Of a DNA stretch of 64,000 bases, positions 43,988 through 54,000 are shown in pieces (position 1 is the first letter of the stretch; each line of letters opens with the position of its first letter). A program made the translations under genes and the position numbers. Below the pieces are notes generated by a model. The model was not told the DNA's origin. It worked only from the letters and a program-made list of their open reading frames with translations, and made no database searches. This stretch comes from Psychrobacter sp. FDAARGOS_221 (GTDB lineage: Bacteria > Pseudomonadota > Gammaproteobacteria > Pseudomonadales > Moraxellaceae). The stretch spans positions 2,852,001 through 2,916,000 of the forward strand of contig NZ_NWFK02000001.1 in assembly GCF_002313155.2 (NCBI RefSeq), written 5' to 3'.

Positions 43988-45631
43988 TTAGCCCAATATA
44001 CGCCACATGACAAAGCAGATGGCCAATAAGTAAAAGAGTGGCGATAACCAACCAATCACTTGAGTGGCAATCGCAACACAAATCACAAAGCCGGATAAAG
44101 CAATCCAATCACGGCGTCTGTCATTAAGCATATCGGCTCGAATTTGCTGAATTTCGCGCAATTGCTGATCTTGGCGGGCACCTTGTGATGCCATGCTTTG
44201 AATGCCTTGATCTAATAACTTAGGAATCTGAGCGGTCGATAACATCAACTCAGGCATCTGTTCTCGTAACTTACGCATATTATGAACCGGATCAAGCTGC
44301 TCTTTTACCCAGCTAGTTAGAATAGGTTTGGCAAGTGACCAAATATCAAGCTCAGGGTATAAATCACGGCCCAAGCCTTCAACGTGAACTAAGGTTTTTA
44401 ATAACAGTACCAGCTGTGGCGGAATACTCATATGGTGACGACGAGCAATATCCAAGATTTGCATCAATACGCCCGCAAAATCAATCTCATTGATCGGTTT
44501 TAATACCATAGGCGCGACAGTTCGGCGCATATCACGGGTCAGTGCGTGCTTGTCGGTATTTGGCGGAATCCAGCCGGCACGACTAACGATATCAACCAGA
44601 TTGGCAAAGTTGTTATTCATCACTGCCAGTAGCATGCGTGCAACGATCATCTGATCTTCGCTAGACAGCTCACCCATAATGGCACAGTCTAGGCCGATAT
44701 AACGCGGATAGTAACGATAGGGCTCTGGCGTATTCTCAGGGAGTACTTCAACGAATACGTTACCCGGGTGCATGTCAGCATGGAAGAAATTATCACGGAA
44801 TACCTGAGTGAAAAAGATGGTTAATCCTTTTTCAGCCAGTGCTGCTCGGTCATAACCGCGCTCATCAAACAGATGGGTTTGTGAAATAGGCACGCCTTGA
44901 ATGCGCTCCATCACCATCACGTTCTTAGCCGCGGCATAGACTTCTGGCACATACATCATGCTAGAGCCTAAGAAGTTGTTACGCATCTTAGTGGTATTGT
45001 CAGCCTCAAAGGTGAGGTCTAGCTCATTGAGCATGATTTGACGGTAATCTTCTACCACTTCGATAATACGAACCGCGCGAGCAGCTTCAATGCGGGCAGA
45101 GGTCCACTGTGCCATGTCGCGCAGTAGCTCAAAGTCAGCAACAATCTGCTCACGGATATCTGGACGCACAACTTTGACCACCACTTCACGGCCATCATGT
45201 AGCGCAGCGGTATGAACTTGTGCAATAGACGCAGCGGCCAATGGTTTGGTATCAAAGCGGGCAAATAAGGTGTCTAGTGTTTGGCCCAAGCCAAGTTTTT
45301 TGTCTTCAATTTGCTCAATGGCAATGCTGACGTCAAACGGTTTTACTCTGTCTTGCAGCTGAACCAATTGATCAATGATTTCAGGCGTCACTAAGTCACG
45401 GCGAGTCGATAGCAGCTGACCAAGTTTTAAAAATAAAGTACCCATTTCTTCTAGGGCCAACTTGACGCCATTAGGTTGATGCTTCTTACCCCAAGCCGCT
45501 GGATGCGATTTGATCATTCTGGCGACAGACTGTAGCTGCGGCGCTTCTTCTAAGGGAAGATGGGTGTCTAGACGATGGTGTGCGGCAATACGCCAAAGTT
45601 GAAACAGTCGTTTACGGTGTGATAACAGCAT
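43988..45631 (-). CDS. ubiB: Ubiquinone biosynthesis kinase-like protein UbiB
   Basis: UbiB is an ATPase that supports ubiquinone assembly at the membrane. The KxGQ motif (LKLGQLLSTR), Ala-rich loop AAASIAQVHTA, ATP-site Lys in VVVKVVRPD, catalytic HADMHPGN and two C-terminal helices (WIALSGFVICVAIATQVI, LFYLLAICFVMW) all fit. I start at ATG 45631 (MLLSHRKRL), the family's usual beginning, not at 45712. It lies after ubiE-ubiJ but is separated by a terminator. Confidence 0.93.
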   Translation of the reverse strand: MLLSHRKRLFQLWRIAAHHRLDTHLPLEEAPQLQSVARMIKSHPAAWGKKHQPNGVKLALEEMGTLFLKLGQLLSTRRDLVTPEIIDQLVQLQDRVKPFDVSIAIEQIEDKKLGLGQTLDTLFARFDTKPLAAASIAQVHTAALHDGREVVVKVVRPDIREQIVADFELLRDMAQWTSARIEAARAVRIIEVVEDYRQIMLNELDLTFEADNTTKMRNNFLGSSMMYVPEVYAAAKNVMVMERIQGVPISQTHLFDERGYDRAALAEKGLTIFFTQVFRDNFFHADMHPGNVFVEVLPENTPEPYRYYPRYIGLDCAIMGELSSEDQMIVARMLLAVMNNNFANLVDIVSRAGWIPPNTDKHALTRDMRRTVAPMVLKPINEIDFAGVLMQILDIARRHHMSIPPQLVLLLKTLVHVEGLGRDLYPELDIWSLAKPILTSWVKEQLDPVHNMRKLREQMPELMLSTAQIPKLLDQGIQSMASQGARQDQQLREIQQIRADMLNDRRRDWIALSGFVICVAIATQVIGWLSPLFYLLAICFVMWRILG

Positions 45632-45830
45632 GTGGAGCCACCCATTTAAGAAGCAAAAGTTAAGAACAAATGATAAGAATAACAGATTAAAAATAATGGT
45701 TAATGATACCACGGGTGGCAGCTTTTAAGAATGGGGTAGATTTGATGGTTGCTGTTTTTTAAAGGTGTGTTATCAGCCTAGTTTGAGGTGTATTTAATCA
45801 AGGACTAGAAGCGATAACTGGCAATAAAAA

Positions 45831-45850
45831 AGCCATCTATAAAGATGGCT
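45831..45850 (-). terminator. Terminator after ubiJ
   Basis: AGCCATCT (45831-45838) and AGATGGCT (45843-45850) form a stem; reading on the minus strand it is followed by TTTTTT. It separates the ubiE-ubiJ transcript from ubiB. Confidence 0.8.
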
Positions 45851-45922
45851 TAGTAGATAGTGTATTAAGAGAGATTAAGAGGCATTAAGAGTTAAGAGAC
45901 TAATAACTACTGAAAGTAATGA

Positions 45923-46627
45923 TTAGCGTTCGCCTTTTAACCGTGCTTGTTCCGCTTTAATCATGGCCAAACGCGCTTCTTCACGTTCAATATCAGCACG
46001 TAGCTTAAGTAGCTGTTGCTTTAAGTCGGTGACTTGTGCCGCTTCAACTGGATCAGCGGGGGCATTACCTGCCACATCATTGGCCCAGTCAGCCACATCA
46101 TTAAAAGCATGCTTGGCTGTATGCGACACATTGCCTTTTAAGAACTTAATCAATAAGTTTAACTGCATTGCCAGTGAGCTACCGATAATAGGCTCAAGTT
46201 GGCCGGCAATATCAGGATTAAATCCGGCGATTAACTGCTTAACCTGCATTAATACCTTGTAGTCACCATCAATGGGTAGGTTGCCACTGGCATCACGCAT
46301 TAGGTTGAGTAATTCTGCGATATTATCAACACTAATGGTGCAGTCTGGCTTTAGGCTACCGATAGCAGCATAATCTTGCCAGGCTTGTGTGCGCTCATCT
46401 TCAGCATTGCCCGGGGTTTCAAACACGCTGTGTTCAATGTCAGTGACTGGCTCAAAACGGATATGGTCATCGTGGAAATGAATATCAACGTCGAAGGTTG
46501 GCATAGCAATGGACAAGCGCAGTACTTTGCCTGCTAAGGGAGCCAATCCTGCTTTGGTAATCTGATCGCTTAAGATAGCAAAATTAATCAGCTTTTCTGC
46601 AGCAGTTAAAAGTAGAACGGTAATCAT
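45923..46627 (-). CDS. ubiJ: Ubiquinone biosynthesis accessory factor UbiJ (SCP2 domain)
   Basis: A lipid-binding SCP2-type protein that organises the ubiquinone-synthesis complex. An N-terminal SCP2-like domain (LRLSIAMPTFDVDIHF... and DCTISVDNIAELLNL) is followed by a C-terminal coiled coil (LKQQLLKLRADIEREEARLAMIKAEQARLKGER). It lies between ubiE and ubiB, the conserved order. Confidence 0.88.
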   Translation of the reverse strand: MITVLLLTAAEKLINFAILSDQITKAGLAPLAGKVLRLSIAMPTFDVDIHFHDDHIRFEPVTDIEHSVFETPGNAEDERTQAWQDYAAIGSLKPDCTISVDNIAELLNLMRDASGNLPIDGDYKVLMQVKQLIAGFNPDIAGQLEPIIGSSLAMQLNLLIKFLKGNVSHTAKHAFNDVADWANDVAGNAPADPVEAAQVTDLKQQLLKLRADIEREEARLAMIKAEQARLKGER

Positions 46628-46701
46628 AAGATATTGCCTAGTTGCTAATGATGTAATAGTAGCGAAGTGCTAATAAATGGCTGGTTTAGTAATGCAAGCC
46701 A

Positions 46702-47856
46702 TTATTTTTTAAAGCCACGGTGTACGGCCACAATACCAGCAGTCAAGTTATGATAATCACAGTTAACAAAGCCTGCATCTTCCATCATGTTTTTCAGGGT
46801 TTGCTGATCAGGGTGCATTCGAATTGATTCGGCTAAGTATTGATAGCTTTCAGAATCGTTGGCAACCAATTTACCCATCATAGGTAGCGCAGTAAATGAG
46901 TAAATGTCATACGCTTTTGATAATGGCTCAAAAATTGGTTTTGAGAATTCTAATATCAACAAGCGGCCGCCTGGCTTTAACACACGGTACATAGAGCGTA
47001 GAGCCGCATCTTTATCGGTCACATTGCGTAGACCAAAGCTGATGGTCAATAAGTCAAAGCTGTTGTCTTCAAAAGGAGCCAGGGTTTCAGCGTTGGCCAA
47101 TACAAAGTCAACATTATTACAGCCAGCGTTGATTAGGCGCTCACGACCCACATCAAGCATGGCAGCATTAATGTCTGATAATACCACTTTACCCTGACGA
47201 CCGACTTCACGACTAAAGGCCTTAGCAAGATCGCCTGTACCGCCTGCGATGTCTAGTACATGTTGGCCGGCACGAACGCCAGATAGACTAATGGCATAGC
47301 GCTTCCATAAGCGATGAATACCAAATGACATCAGATCATTCATGATGTCATATTTTTTGGCAACGGAGGTAAATACGTCTGCAACTTTGGCTTGTTTTTC
47401 AGCTTTTTTAACTTTTTTATAGCCAAAATGAGTTTCTTCTAAGCCGTCAGTATCAGGGGTGTGTGGATTATTAATGTCATCTTTTGGATTAAAGCGTGGC
47501 AAGTTTTCTGCCCCTGTATTTTGGCTAGCCTGGCTGCCATTGATTTGATTACTGGCATTGGCTTGGTTATTAGTCACAGGCGCTTGTGTGTTGCTTTGAA
47601 AAGGTAGAGTCGCTTGTTGACCTTGAGGGGTGCCGGTTGGTAAATCTGACACATCGCTAAATTGGTCGTTAAGCACGGTTTTTTTATCTGTCATTTGTTG
47701 TAAATTACCTTGTAATGATTGTTGCACTTTGGCATTGGTCTGCTGATGATCACTGAGTGTTTTTTCAACCATTCTGGTTTGTAGGTTAGCGGTATTGTCT
47801 TGATCAGACGTACTTTGCTGACTGGTTGAATTTGATGTTGGCGCTTCTTGGCTCAT
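46702..47856 (-). CDS. ubiE: Ubiquinone/menaquinone methyltransferase UbiE with long N-terminal extension
   Basis: The C-terminal ~250 residues are Ubi[28 protein letters not shown], the SAM site [48 protein letters not shown] and [16 protein letters not shown]. In front are ~135 residues of Gln/Asn/Ser/Thr-rich, probably disordered sequence not found in the E. coli protein. No convincing internal start lies close to the catalytic domain. It catalyses C-methylation in ubiquinone synthesis and is in an operon with ubiJ. Confidence 0.93.
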   Translation of the reverse strand: MSQEAPTSNSTSQQSTSDQDNTANLQTRMVEKTLSDHQQTNAKVQQSLQGNLQQMTDKKTVLNDQFSDVSDLPTGTPQGQQATLPFQSNTQAPVTNNQANASNQINGSQASQNTGAENLPRFNPKDDINNPHTPDTDGLEETHFGYKKVKKAEKQAKVADVFTSVAKKYDIMNDLMSFGIHRLWKRYAISLSGVRAGQHVLDIAGGTGDLAKAFSREVGRQGKVVLSDINAAMLDVGRERLINAGCNNVDFVLANAETLAPFEDNSFDLLTISFGLRNVTDKDAALRSMYRVLKPGGRLLILEFSKPIFEPLSKAYDIYSFTALPMMGKLVANDSESYQYLAESIRMHPDQQTLKNMMEDAGFVNCDYHNLTAGIVAVHRGFKK

Positions 47857-47935
47857 GGATACGTCCTAAGTTAATCGTGCAATTTTTCTTATTATGGGTT
47901 GTTAATGTTTCAAGTTCTTGGACATTGGCCATTAA

Positions 47936-48613
47936 CTAGCTTGAGTGAACCTCTTTAATGATTTCTAATTCACGCTCACAAAACGGATCAATGAAGCTGG
48001 CCACGCTTTTTAACGGCTTCATTGCTGCAAAACCAGAATCAATGAAGTCATATAAAGGCTGTAAGTTATGTTTATACGCTTGTTTTTTGGCAAGCTTGAA
48101 TGCTTTTTGTAGAATGAATGAGTTTAGATATTTGTCACTACGATAGCACACTTGCTTTAGGTCAGCGATTTGCTGGCGACGAGCGGCTTCATCATCAACC
48201 GCTAAGTAAGCCTCATGCATATTATCGGCATTAACGTCTTTATTATTGTCCAGTAGCCATTCTGCTAATTTAAGGTCAAGTTTGGTTGAAGTAATGGCAG
48301 TTTCAACGCCTAAAGTACCGGTTTCAAGGGCGGCAGTAGGGGCTAGCTTTTCAAGTTTACGCGCTTTAGGCACAATTCTTTCTAGTTGACTGACGATTTG
48401 ATTCAGCGTATCGCCGCCATACAAATGATTTAAGAAATACTCTGCCATCGGTTTATTTTTTGGCTGTGAAAAAAGCTCAGCATGGGTTTGACGAATACGG
48501 TCTTTTTGCCAGGCTTGAACCTGTTGTAATTTTTGCGCCAATTCTGGGTTATTGTGGTGTGGCAGTTGCCAAAATTGTTTAAGTTCAACACCAAGCTCAG
48601 ATAATGCAGACAT
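47936..48613 (-). CDS. FFLEELY-motif-type protein, unknown function
   Basis: This 225-residue, largely helical soluble protein has no signal peptide. The segment AEYFLNHLYGGD matches the position of the FFLEELY motif that names a Moraxellaceae/gammaproteobacterial family, in degenerate form. Further features are a basic/Leu-rich middle (IVPKARKLEKL) and SFIDPFCERELEIIKEV. It precedes ubiE on the same strand. Function unknown. Confidence 0.7.
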   Translation of the reverse strand: MSALSELGVELKQFWQLPHHNNPELAQKLQQVQAWQKDRIRQTHAELFSQPKNKPMAEYFLNHLYGGDTLNQIVSQLERIVPKARKLEKLAPTAALETGTLGVETAITSTKLDLKLAEWLLDNNKDVNADNMHEAYLAVDDEAARRQQIADLKQVCYRSDKYLNSFILQKAFKLAKKQAYKHNLQPLYDFIDSGFAAMKPLKSVASFIDPFCERELEIIKEVHSS

Positions 48614-49150
48614 AGATGGACTCCTAGATTTAGTTTGGATGAATATAAGGTATTTGGAATGAATGGTTATAGAGGGTTATTATAGGACATATCAGACATA
48701 TGATTGATATTATAGATTAAATAGCCAGATCACGGTTAAGCTAAACTGGGCTGAATACAACACTGGATTCAAGTGGTTTATAGGTAGCTAATTCGCTAGC
48801 CAATATTGACAGATAAGTAGCGTGTTGTTTATTGGTTATCTATTATCTATAACCAACTCTTTATGATGATACTATTTTATTATAGTACTATAAGTTAAAC
48901 ACAGATGATATCAAAGCATGGGTCTATTAATAAACTTTTTAGCCACACGCAGATATGATTGAGCGTTGATAAAAGCCAACAAAACCCTTAGAGTCATTAG
49001 AATGTAAGCTCGCTGGTGTATAACAGAATTAAAATCAAATCAAACAGCGATGCACTATTCTATTCAATTAAAAATACTAACCTCAAATAAAGTACCTATA
49101 AAATCAACGACAAATAAAATAATTTAACGACAAATAAAAAAGGAAGCACT
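48614..49150. other. Divergent intergenic region upstream of the polyphosphate gene
   Basis: About 540 AT-rich bp have no supportable gene. Near the right end AACGACAAATAAAA occurs twice in tandem (about 49106-49140), followed by AAGGAAG, the ribosome-binding site for 49151. No clear Pho-box is recognised. Confidence 0.4.
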
Positions 49151-50800
49151 ATGTCAAAAAAAGACGACAAATCACAGGGCAAAGAGATGTTAATTGAAGC
49201 CGATCCACTCAGTACGTTTCATATGGATGAAGATCAACTGCGTTTTGAGTTGGTAAAAGCGCAATATGCACTACGTGAAACACGTGAGCACGGGCAGGCG
49301 ACAGGGCTATTAATCTTAGTCAATGGTATGGAGCTATCGGGTAAAGGCGCTGCGGTTACTCAGCTGCGTCAATGGGTGGACCCTAGATTATTAAACGTGG
49401 AAGCCTGCATTGGTAAAGTGCCTAGTGAGCATGAGCCGATTTGGCAATCACATGCAGCCAAGTTACCACGCCATGGCAATATTACCGCCTATTTTGGTAA
49501 CTGGTATGCTGATCTTATCGAAGGCAGTCTCAAGCTGATGCAGCAAAGCAAAGGTAAAGATGAGCAAGATATTCCTGAGTGGGAGTTATACCTACGCACT
49601 CAGCTTAATATTTTGGCAGAGTTTGAGGACGACCTAACGACTAACCATACCAAGCTATTAAAGTGCTGGTTCCATATTGATGAAGATACCTTGAAACTAC
49701 GTCTAAAAGATGATAAGCAAGATCCGCAGTGGCTATATCACATGGACTGGCGTGATAAAAAGATGGTCAAAAAATTTAATGAGGTTGCCAAGATTATTCT
49801 AAGTCAGCAGCAAGATTGGATTATCATTGATGGTAGCGAGTGTGACGAGAAGAAAGCCAAGAAGAAGTCTTACAAAGACCAAGGCTTTAATGAAGAGGCG
49901 AACGTTCAATTTTGTCACGAAGTGCTACATGCCACTCAAGCAGCCTTGATTACTAGTCAACAAAATGACAGCAGTCACCCTGTGATGGCCAATGTGTCGC
50001 GTAATATTAACGCTGCTTTCTCTTGGGCAGATGTGCCTGATAAGCTAACTGATATCGATGATCCTGATTTGGATAAATCTGATTATCATAAAGCGCTGGC
50101 GAAGAAGCAAGACAGACTGGCGCAGTTATTACGTGCGCGAGGCAGCAGTGATAAAGATGGTAAAGCAAATGGTCATCATCATGTGATTTTTGCCTTTGAG
50201 GGTATGGATGCAGCAGGTAAGGGCGGTGCAATTAAGCGTTTGGTGTCACCATTAGATCCTCGTGAATACCAAATCTATAACATATCGGCACCGAATCAAA
50301 TGGAGCTGCAACATCCGTATTTATGGCGCTTTTGGAAGCGTATGCCAGAGTATGCGCCTCATTCTAAAGAAGAGCGTCTGAGCCGTATCGCTATCTTTGA
50401 TAGAACTTGGTATGGGCGTGTATTGGTTGAGCGTATCGAAGGCTTTGCCAGTGATGCCGCTTGGCAACGTGCCTATGATGAAATCAATCGTATGGAGCGT
50501 GACTTAGCAGACAAAGGCACCATTATTATCAAATACTGGTTGGCCATTGACAAAAAGGAGCAGCTCGAGCGCTTTGAAGATAGGAAAGAGACGCCGCACA
50601 AGCAGTTTAAACTGACCGAAGATGATTGGCGTAACCGCGATAAGTGGCAAGATTACGTACAAGCCGCCGCCGATATGCTGGCACGCACTAATACGAAGTA
50701 CGCCCCTTGGCACGTGGTCGCAACCAATGACAAAAGAACGGCGCGTCTTGCCGTGCTTGATCATGCTATCGCGCAATTAGAAAAAGAGATCAAGATATAA
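49151..50800 (+). CDS. pap: Polyphosphate:AMP phosphotransferase (two-domain PPK2)
   Basis: The 549-residue protein contains two fused PPK2 domains. The N-terminal Walker A is altered (NGMELSGKGAAV), while the C-terminal one is canonical (FEGMDAAGKGGAIKRL) with DRTWYGRVLVERIEGF as the Walker B/lid region, matching class II PPK2 enzymes that turn AMP plus polyphosphate into ADP. The acidic/Lys-rich linker (SECDEKKAKKKSYKDQ) lies between domains. A phosphate transporter follows, fitting phosphate and polyphosphate metabolism. Confidence 0.92.
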   Translation: MSKKDDKSQGKEMLIEADPLSTFHMDEDQLRFELVKAQYALRETREHGQATGLLILVNGMELSGKGAAVTQLRQWVDPRLLNVEACIGKVPSEHEPIWQSHAAKLPRHGNITAYFGNWYADLIEGSLKLMQQSKGKDEQDIPEWELYLRTQLNILAEFEDDLTTNHTKLLKCWFHIDEDTLKLRLKDDKQDPQWLYHMDWRDKKMVKKFNEVAKIILSQQQDWIIIDGSECDEKKAKKKSYKDQGFNEEANVQFCHEVLHATQAALITSQQNDSSHPVMANVSRNINAAFSWADVPDKLTDIDDPDLDKSDYHKALAKKQDRLAQLLRARGSSDKDGKANGHHHVIFAFEGMDAAGKGGAIKRLVSPLDPREYQIYNISAPNQMELQHPYLWRFWKRMPEYAPHSKEERLSRIAIFDRTWYGRVLVERIEGFASDAAWQRAYDEINRMERDLADKGTIIIKYWLAIDKKEQLERFEDRKETPHKQFKLTEDDWRNRDKWQDYVQAAADMLARTNTKYAPWHVVATNDKRTARLAVLDHAIAQLEKEIKI

Positions 50801-50963
50801 GCTTGATAAACTTATAATAAAGAAGGAACTTAGGCGTTTGGCCCTGATAGACAAAAACAACAGTTTCAAGTTTTCATAGACATGGGTATAATGTATGTCA
50901 GCGAAAGCTACCTATTAAGTTAAGTGTAAATCAACATTAAATACAGCTGTTGCTCGTATTAAG

Positions 50964-51004
50964 CTGTTATTGCTGTTTGCGAATTCGTAAACAGTGAATA
51001 GCAG
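50964..51004. repeat. Imperfect inverted repeat centred on GCGAATTCG
   Basis: CTGTTATT...CTGTTTGCGAA pairs with TTCGTAAACAG...AATAGCAG across the centre GAATTC, with wobble pairs and one bulge. It lies between the polyphosphate gene and the terminator at 51039. Purpose unknown; it could be an additional RNA hairpin or operator. Confidence 0.45.
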
Positions 51005-51038
51005 TGGGATAGTAATGGCTAGTGTTCATTCATTGAAG

Positions 51039-51058
51039 CCCCGATTACTCGGGGTTTT
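51039..51058 (+). terminator. Short terminator hairpin before the phosphate transporter
   Basis: CCCCGA (51039-51044) pairs with TCGGGG (51049-51054), followed by TTTT. It probably ends the polyphosphate-gene transcript. It lies only 33 bp before the next start codon, so an attenuator role is also possible. Confidence 0.6.
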
Positions 51059-51091
51059 ACATTTTCACATCCGATTGGCTCAGAAAATATC

Positions 51092-52699
51092 ATGCTTCCA
51101 AAGTCAACTACACCAACTAATACTCATTTTAAAGGTTCACAAAAAGCGAATGTGATTTTTGGTTTGTTTCTTGCCATTATCACCGCTTACTTCATCTGGT
51201 GGGGGCTGGATTATACCAACCATCAACAGACGCCTTTATTCATCGTGGCCACTGTGTTTGGCATATTTATGGCCTTTAACATTGGCGGTAACGATGTTGC
51301 TAACTCTTTCGGTACCTCAGTAGGTGCAGGCACACTAACCATCCCCCAAGCGTTAGCAGTAGCCGCTATCTTTGAAGTGTCTGGTGCAGTTATTGCCGGT
51401 GGTGAAGTGACCGATACCATTCGTAAAGGTATCGTCGATCTTGATGGCCTTCCTATTACCCCCAACCAGTTTATCTATGTGATGCTGTCTGCCTTGATTG
51501 CGGCTGCCTTTTGGTTGTTATTTGCGACTAAAAAAGGTCTGCCAGTATCTACTACCCATTCTATCATCGGTGGTGTGGTCGGTAGTTCGGTTATTATGGG
51601 TATTCAGATTGGCGGTACTGAGGTGGCGCTGTCAACCGTTCAATGGGATCAAATCGGTCAAATCGCCTTATCTTGGGTGTTATCACCTTTGTTAGGTGGG
51701 GTGCTGGCATATGCCCTGTATAAGCAAATCAAGATCAATGTTTTGTATTACAACGACCGCGCTGAAGAACGTATTAAAGAGCTAAAAGCTGCCAAAAAAG
51801 CACTGAAGAAGCGTCATAAAGAGTGGATTAATGAGTTGGCAGAATCGTTGCAAGTCTCCTATACCTCAAAGATGGTACGTGACCAAGAAATCTACAAAGA
51901 CGATGATACAGAGCGTGATGATTTAGAAACAGAATATTACCGTGAGCTTTACGATATTGAGCGTGAAAGAGGCAATATCGATACGCTTAAAGCTTTACGC
52001 CAGTGGGTGCCATTAATCGCTGCATTCGGTGGTGTTGTAATGACCGCCATGGTGGTGTTTAAAGGCTTAAAAAATGTCGACTTTAGCTTAACCACTTTGC
52101 ATGGCTTTTTATTAATGATTATGGTCGGTGCCTTGATTTGGTTGACCACGTTTATTTATACCAAGAGCATTAAAGGTAAGCAAAAAGAAGACCTAACGCG
52201 CGCCACCTTTATTCTATTTAGCTGGATGCAGGTATTTACTGCAGCAGGTTTTGCTTTCAGTCATGGTGCGAACGATATTGCTAACGCGGTTGGTCCTTTT
52301 GCTGCGATTATGGACGTGATCCGTACCAATCAGATTGCCAGTGAAGCGGCTGTACCGACCGCTGTGATGGTTACTTTTGGTGTGGCCTTAATTGTTGGTC
52401 TTTGGTTCATTGGTAAAGAGGTTATTCAAACCGTGGGTACCAATTTGGCACAAATGCACCCAGCGTCTGGTTTTTCGGCTGAGCTATCAGCAGCGGCAGT
52501 TGTGATGGGCGCATCAATGCTAGGTCTGCCTGTATCAAGTACGCACGTACTAGTTGGTGCAGTATTGGGTATTGGTATGGTGAATAAAAATACCAACTGG
52601 GGTCTAATGAAGCCAATTGGTTTGGCTTGGGTAGTGACCTTACCAGCAGCGGCTATTATGTCGATGATCAGTTATCTGGTTTTAACTAATATCTTTTAA
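51092..52699 (+). CDS. Pit-family inorganic phosphate transporter
   Basis: A low-affinity phosphate permease with ~10-12 helices in two repeats. Family signatures GGNDVANSFGTSVGAGTLT (N-terminal) and GANDIANAVGPFAAI (C-terminal) are intact, as are GLPVSTTHSIIGGVVG and GLPVSSTHVLVGAVLG. A charged cytoplasmic loop of ~100 residues (AEERIKELKAAKKALKKRH...) divides the halves. Divalent-metal phosphate complexes are the usual substrate. Confidence 0.94.
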   Translation: MLPKSTTPTNTHFKGSQKANVIFGLFLAIITAYFIWWGLDYTNHQQTPLFIVATVFGIFMAFNIGGNDVANSFGTSVGAGTLTIPQALAVAAIFEVSGAVIAGGEVTDTIRKGIVDLDGLPITPNQFIYVMLSALIAAAFWLLFATKKGLPVSTTHSIIGGVVGSSVIMGIQIGGTEVALSTVQWDQIGQIALSWVLSPLLGGVLAYALYKQIKINVLYYNDRAEERIKELKAAKKALKKRHKEWINELAESLQVSYTSKMVRDQEIYKDDDTERDDLETEYYRELYDIERERGNIDTLKALRQWVPLIAAFGGVVMTAMVVFKGLKNVDFSLTTLHGFLLMIMVGALIWLTTFIYTKSIKGKQKEDLTRATFILFSWMQVFTAAGFAFSHGANDIANAVGPFAAIMDVIRTNQIASEAAVPTAVMVTFGVALIVGLWFIGKEVIQTVGTNLAQMHPASGFSAELSAAAVVMGASMLGLPVSSTHVLVGAVLGIGMVNKNTNWGLMKPIGLAWVVTLPAAAIMSMISYLVLTNIF

Positions 52700-52751
52700 T
52701 ACCAGTGTTTAAATCTTAAAACTAAGCATACGATTAAATATATATGCATTA

Positions 52752-52783
52752 AAAAAGGCCATTGTTATGACAATGGCCTTTTT
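52752..52783. terminator. Bidirectional terminator
   Basis: AAAAAGGCCATTG (52752-52764) and CAATGGCCTTTTT (52771-52783) form a perfect 13-bp stem with T-runs on both strands, serving the convergent transporter and 52841 genes. Confidence 0.92.
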
Positions 52784-52840
52784 GATTGACAGTTACGTTA
52801 TTAATCAGTGAATTACGCTGATTTATATAGTGCTAATGAA

Positions 52841-53356
52841 TTACACATTGTTGCCGTGTTGTTTTTGCTGAATGCTTTTCGCCAGCTTGTAACACTCATT
52901 GATGTGGTCATTAGCGATTTTTTTGAAAATCATATAGCCCATTGTCGCAGCAACCAATTGACCGCCTAGAGGAATAAATTTAGTCACTTGCTTGGCCACG
53001 ATGCGACCGCCATAACCTTGCACTGTCTTTTTAACAACGCCACGTGTTGCCATTAAGCCTGCAAAATCAACAGCACGATTTTTCATTTCACTCCAGTGAA
53101 CTTCCTTCGCTTGTAAATCAATCGCAGATTCACGCTCTGAAATAAGACCAAAGCGCGCGCTGATTTCAGGTAACAACTGAGTCAGTATGCCCGCATCGAT
53201 GGCAACATCCGCAAAAGGTACTGGAATAACGGCAGCACCTGCTGAATATTTAGCACGTTTTTTGACCATTGCTTGGCATTCTTTTTTAACTTTTTCTAGA
53301 TCTAGGTCTGGATCAATGCTATCAGGAAGTTTTTCTACAGCGGGAAGGGTAATCAT
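52841..53356 (-). CDS. Conserved hypothetical protein, DUF697-like
   Basis: A 171-residue protein with an N-terminal charged helix (DLDLEKVKKECQAMVKKRAKYSAGAA), two moderately hydrophobic segments (VIPVPFADVAIDAGILTQLLPEI and FIPLGGQLVAATMGYMIFKKIA) and no signal peptide. The hydrophobic pattern resembles DUF697/YcjF-type membrane-associated domains, but I cannot assign a function. Confidence 0.6.
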   Translation of the reverse strand: MITLPAVEKLPDSIDPDLDLEKVKKECQAMVKKRAKYSAGAAVIPVPFADVAIDAGILTQLLPEISARFGLISERESAIDLQAKEVHWSEMKNRAVDFAGLMATRGVVKKTVQGYGGRIVAKQVTKFIPLGGQLVAATMGYMIFKKIANDHINECYKLAKSIQQKQHGNNV

Positions 53357-54000
53357 AAAGTATCCTTATGTTGAGTGAAAATTTGTTGTGTGAAAATTGA
53401 TATGTAAAATTATGGGATAAAAACTATTTCAATTTTAATGAAACTTTTAGACTCGCTAAGCTTAAATGCTAAGCTCAAATCGTTCGATAATCAAAATAAC
53501 GTTATAAGATAATTTATAAATAGCAACGTTATAAAATAGTGGGTTAACCTATTTAAACCTTACAGTATTTATTAATTTTAGAATAATAGTCGACTGTAGA
53601 ATATAGTGATGCTGTAAAAAATTAATTAATAAGGCTATTTTTTTGTAAATATTAGATTTTTTTAATAAAAAATCCAGTACAGATAACCATAGTTTATAAA
53701 CTGGCTAATGCTTGTTATCTGTTCAAAAAATGATAACCTGTTGTGCTTACTATGAAAGTAGACTAATAGACTTAGACTAATATACTAATGTAAACAGCCA
53801 CGCTAACACATAAAACAGAATGAGAAAAACAGAACAATAAATAATGGCTAAGCAATAGCAAATAGACTCATAAGGTTGAAGAAAAAACCTAACGGCAAAC
53901 AAAAAATAGCTTATCAACCAAAAGCTGACTCTAAACGATAAAAAACAACTAAACCAGTTACACTATAAAAACTAGTTACGCTATAAACAGTCACACTATA
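53357..54000. other. Long AT-rich intergenic region upstream of recJ
   Basis: About 640 bp, very AT-rich, with no supportable frame. It contains T/A runs, scattered promoter-like TATAAT-type sequences and, at the right end, three short imperfect tandem repeats ending at the recJ start. Confidence 0.4.
53956..54000 (+). repeat. Three imperfect tandem repeats at the recJ start
   Basis: GTTACACTATAAA, GTTACGCTATAAA and GTCACACTATAA occur at about 53956, 53974 and 53990, 18 and 16 bp apart, with the last running into the ATG at 54001. They occupy the place of a Shine-Dalgarno sequence. They may be operators or an unusual leader. Confidence 0.5.
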
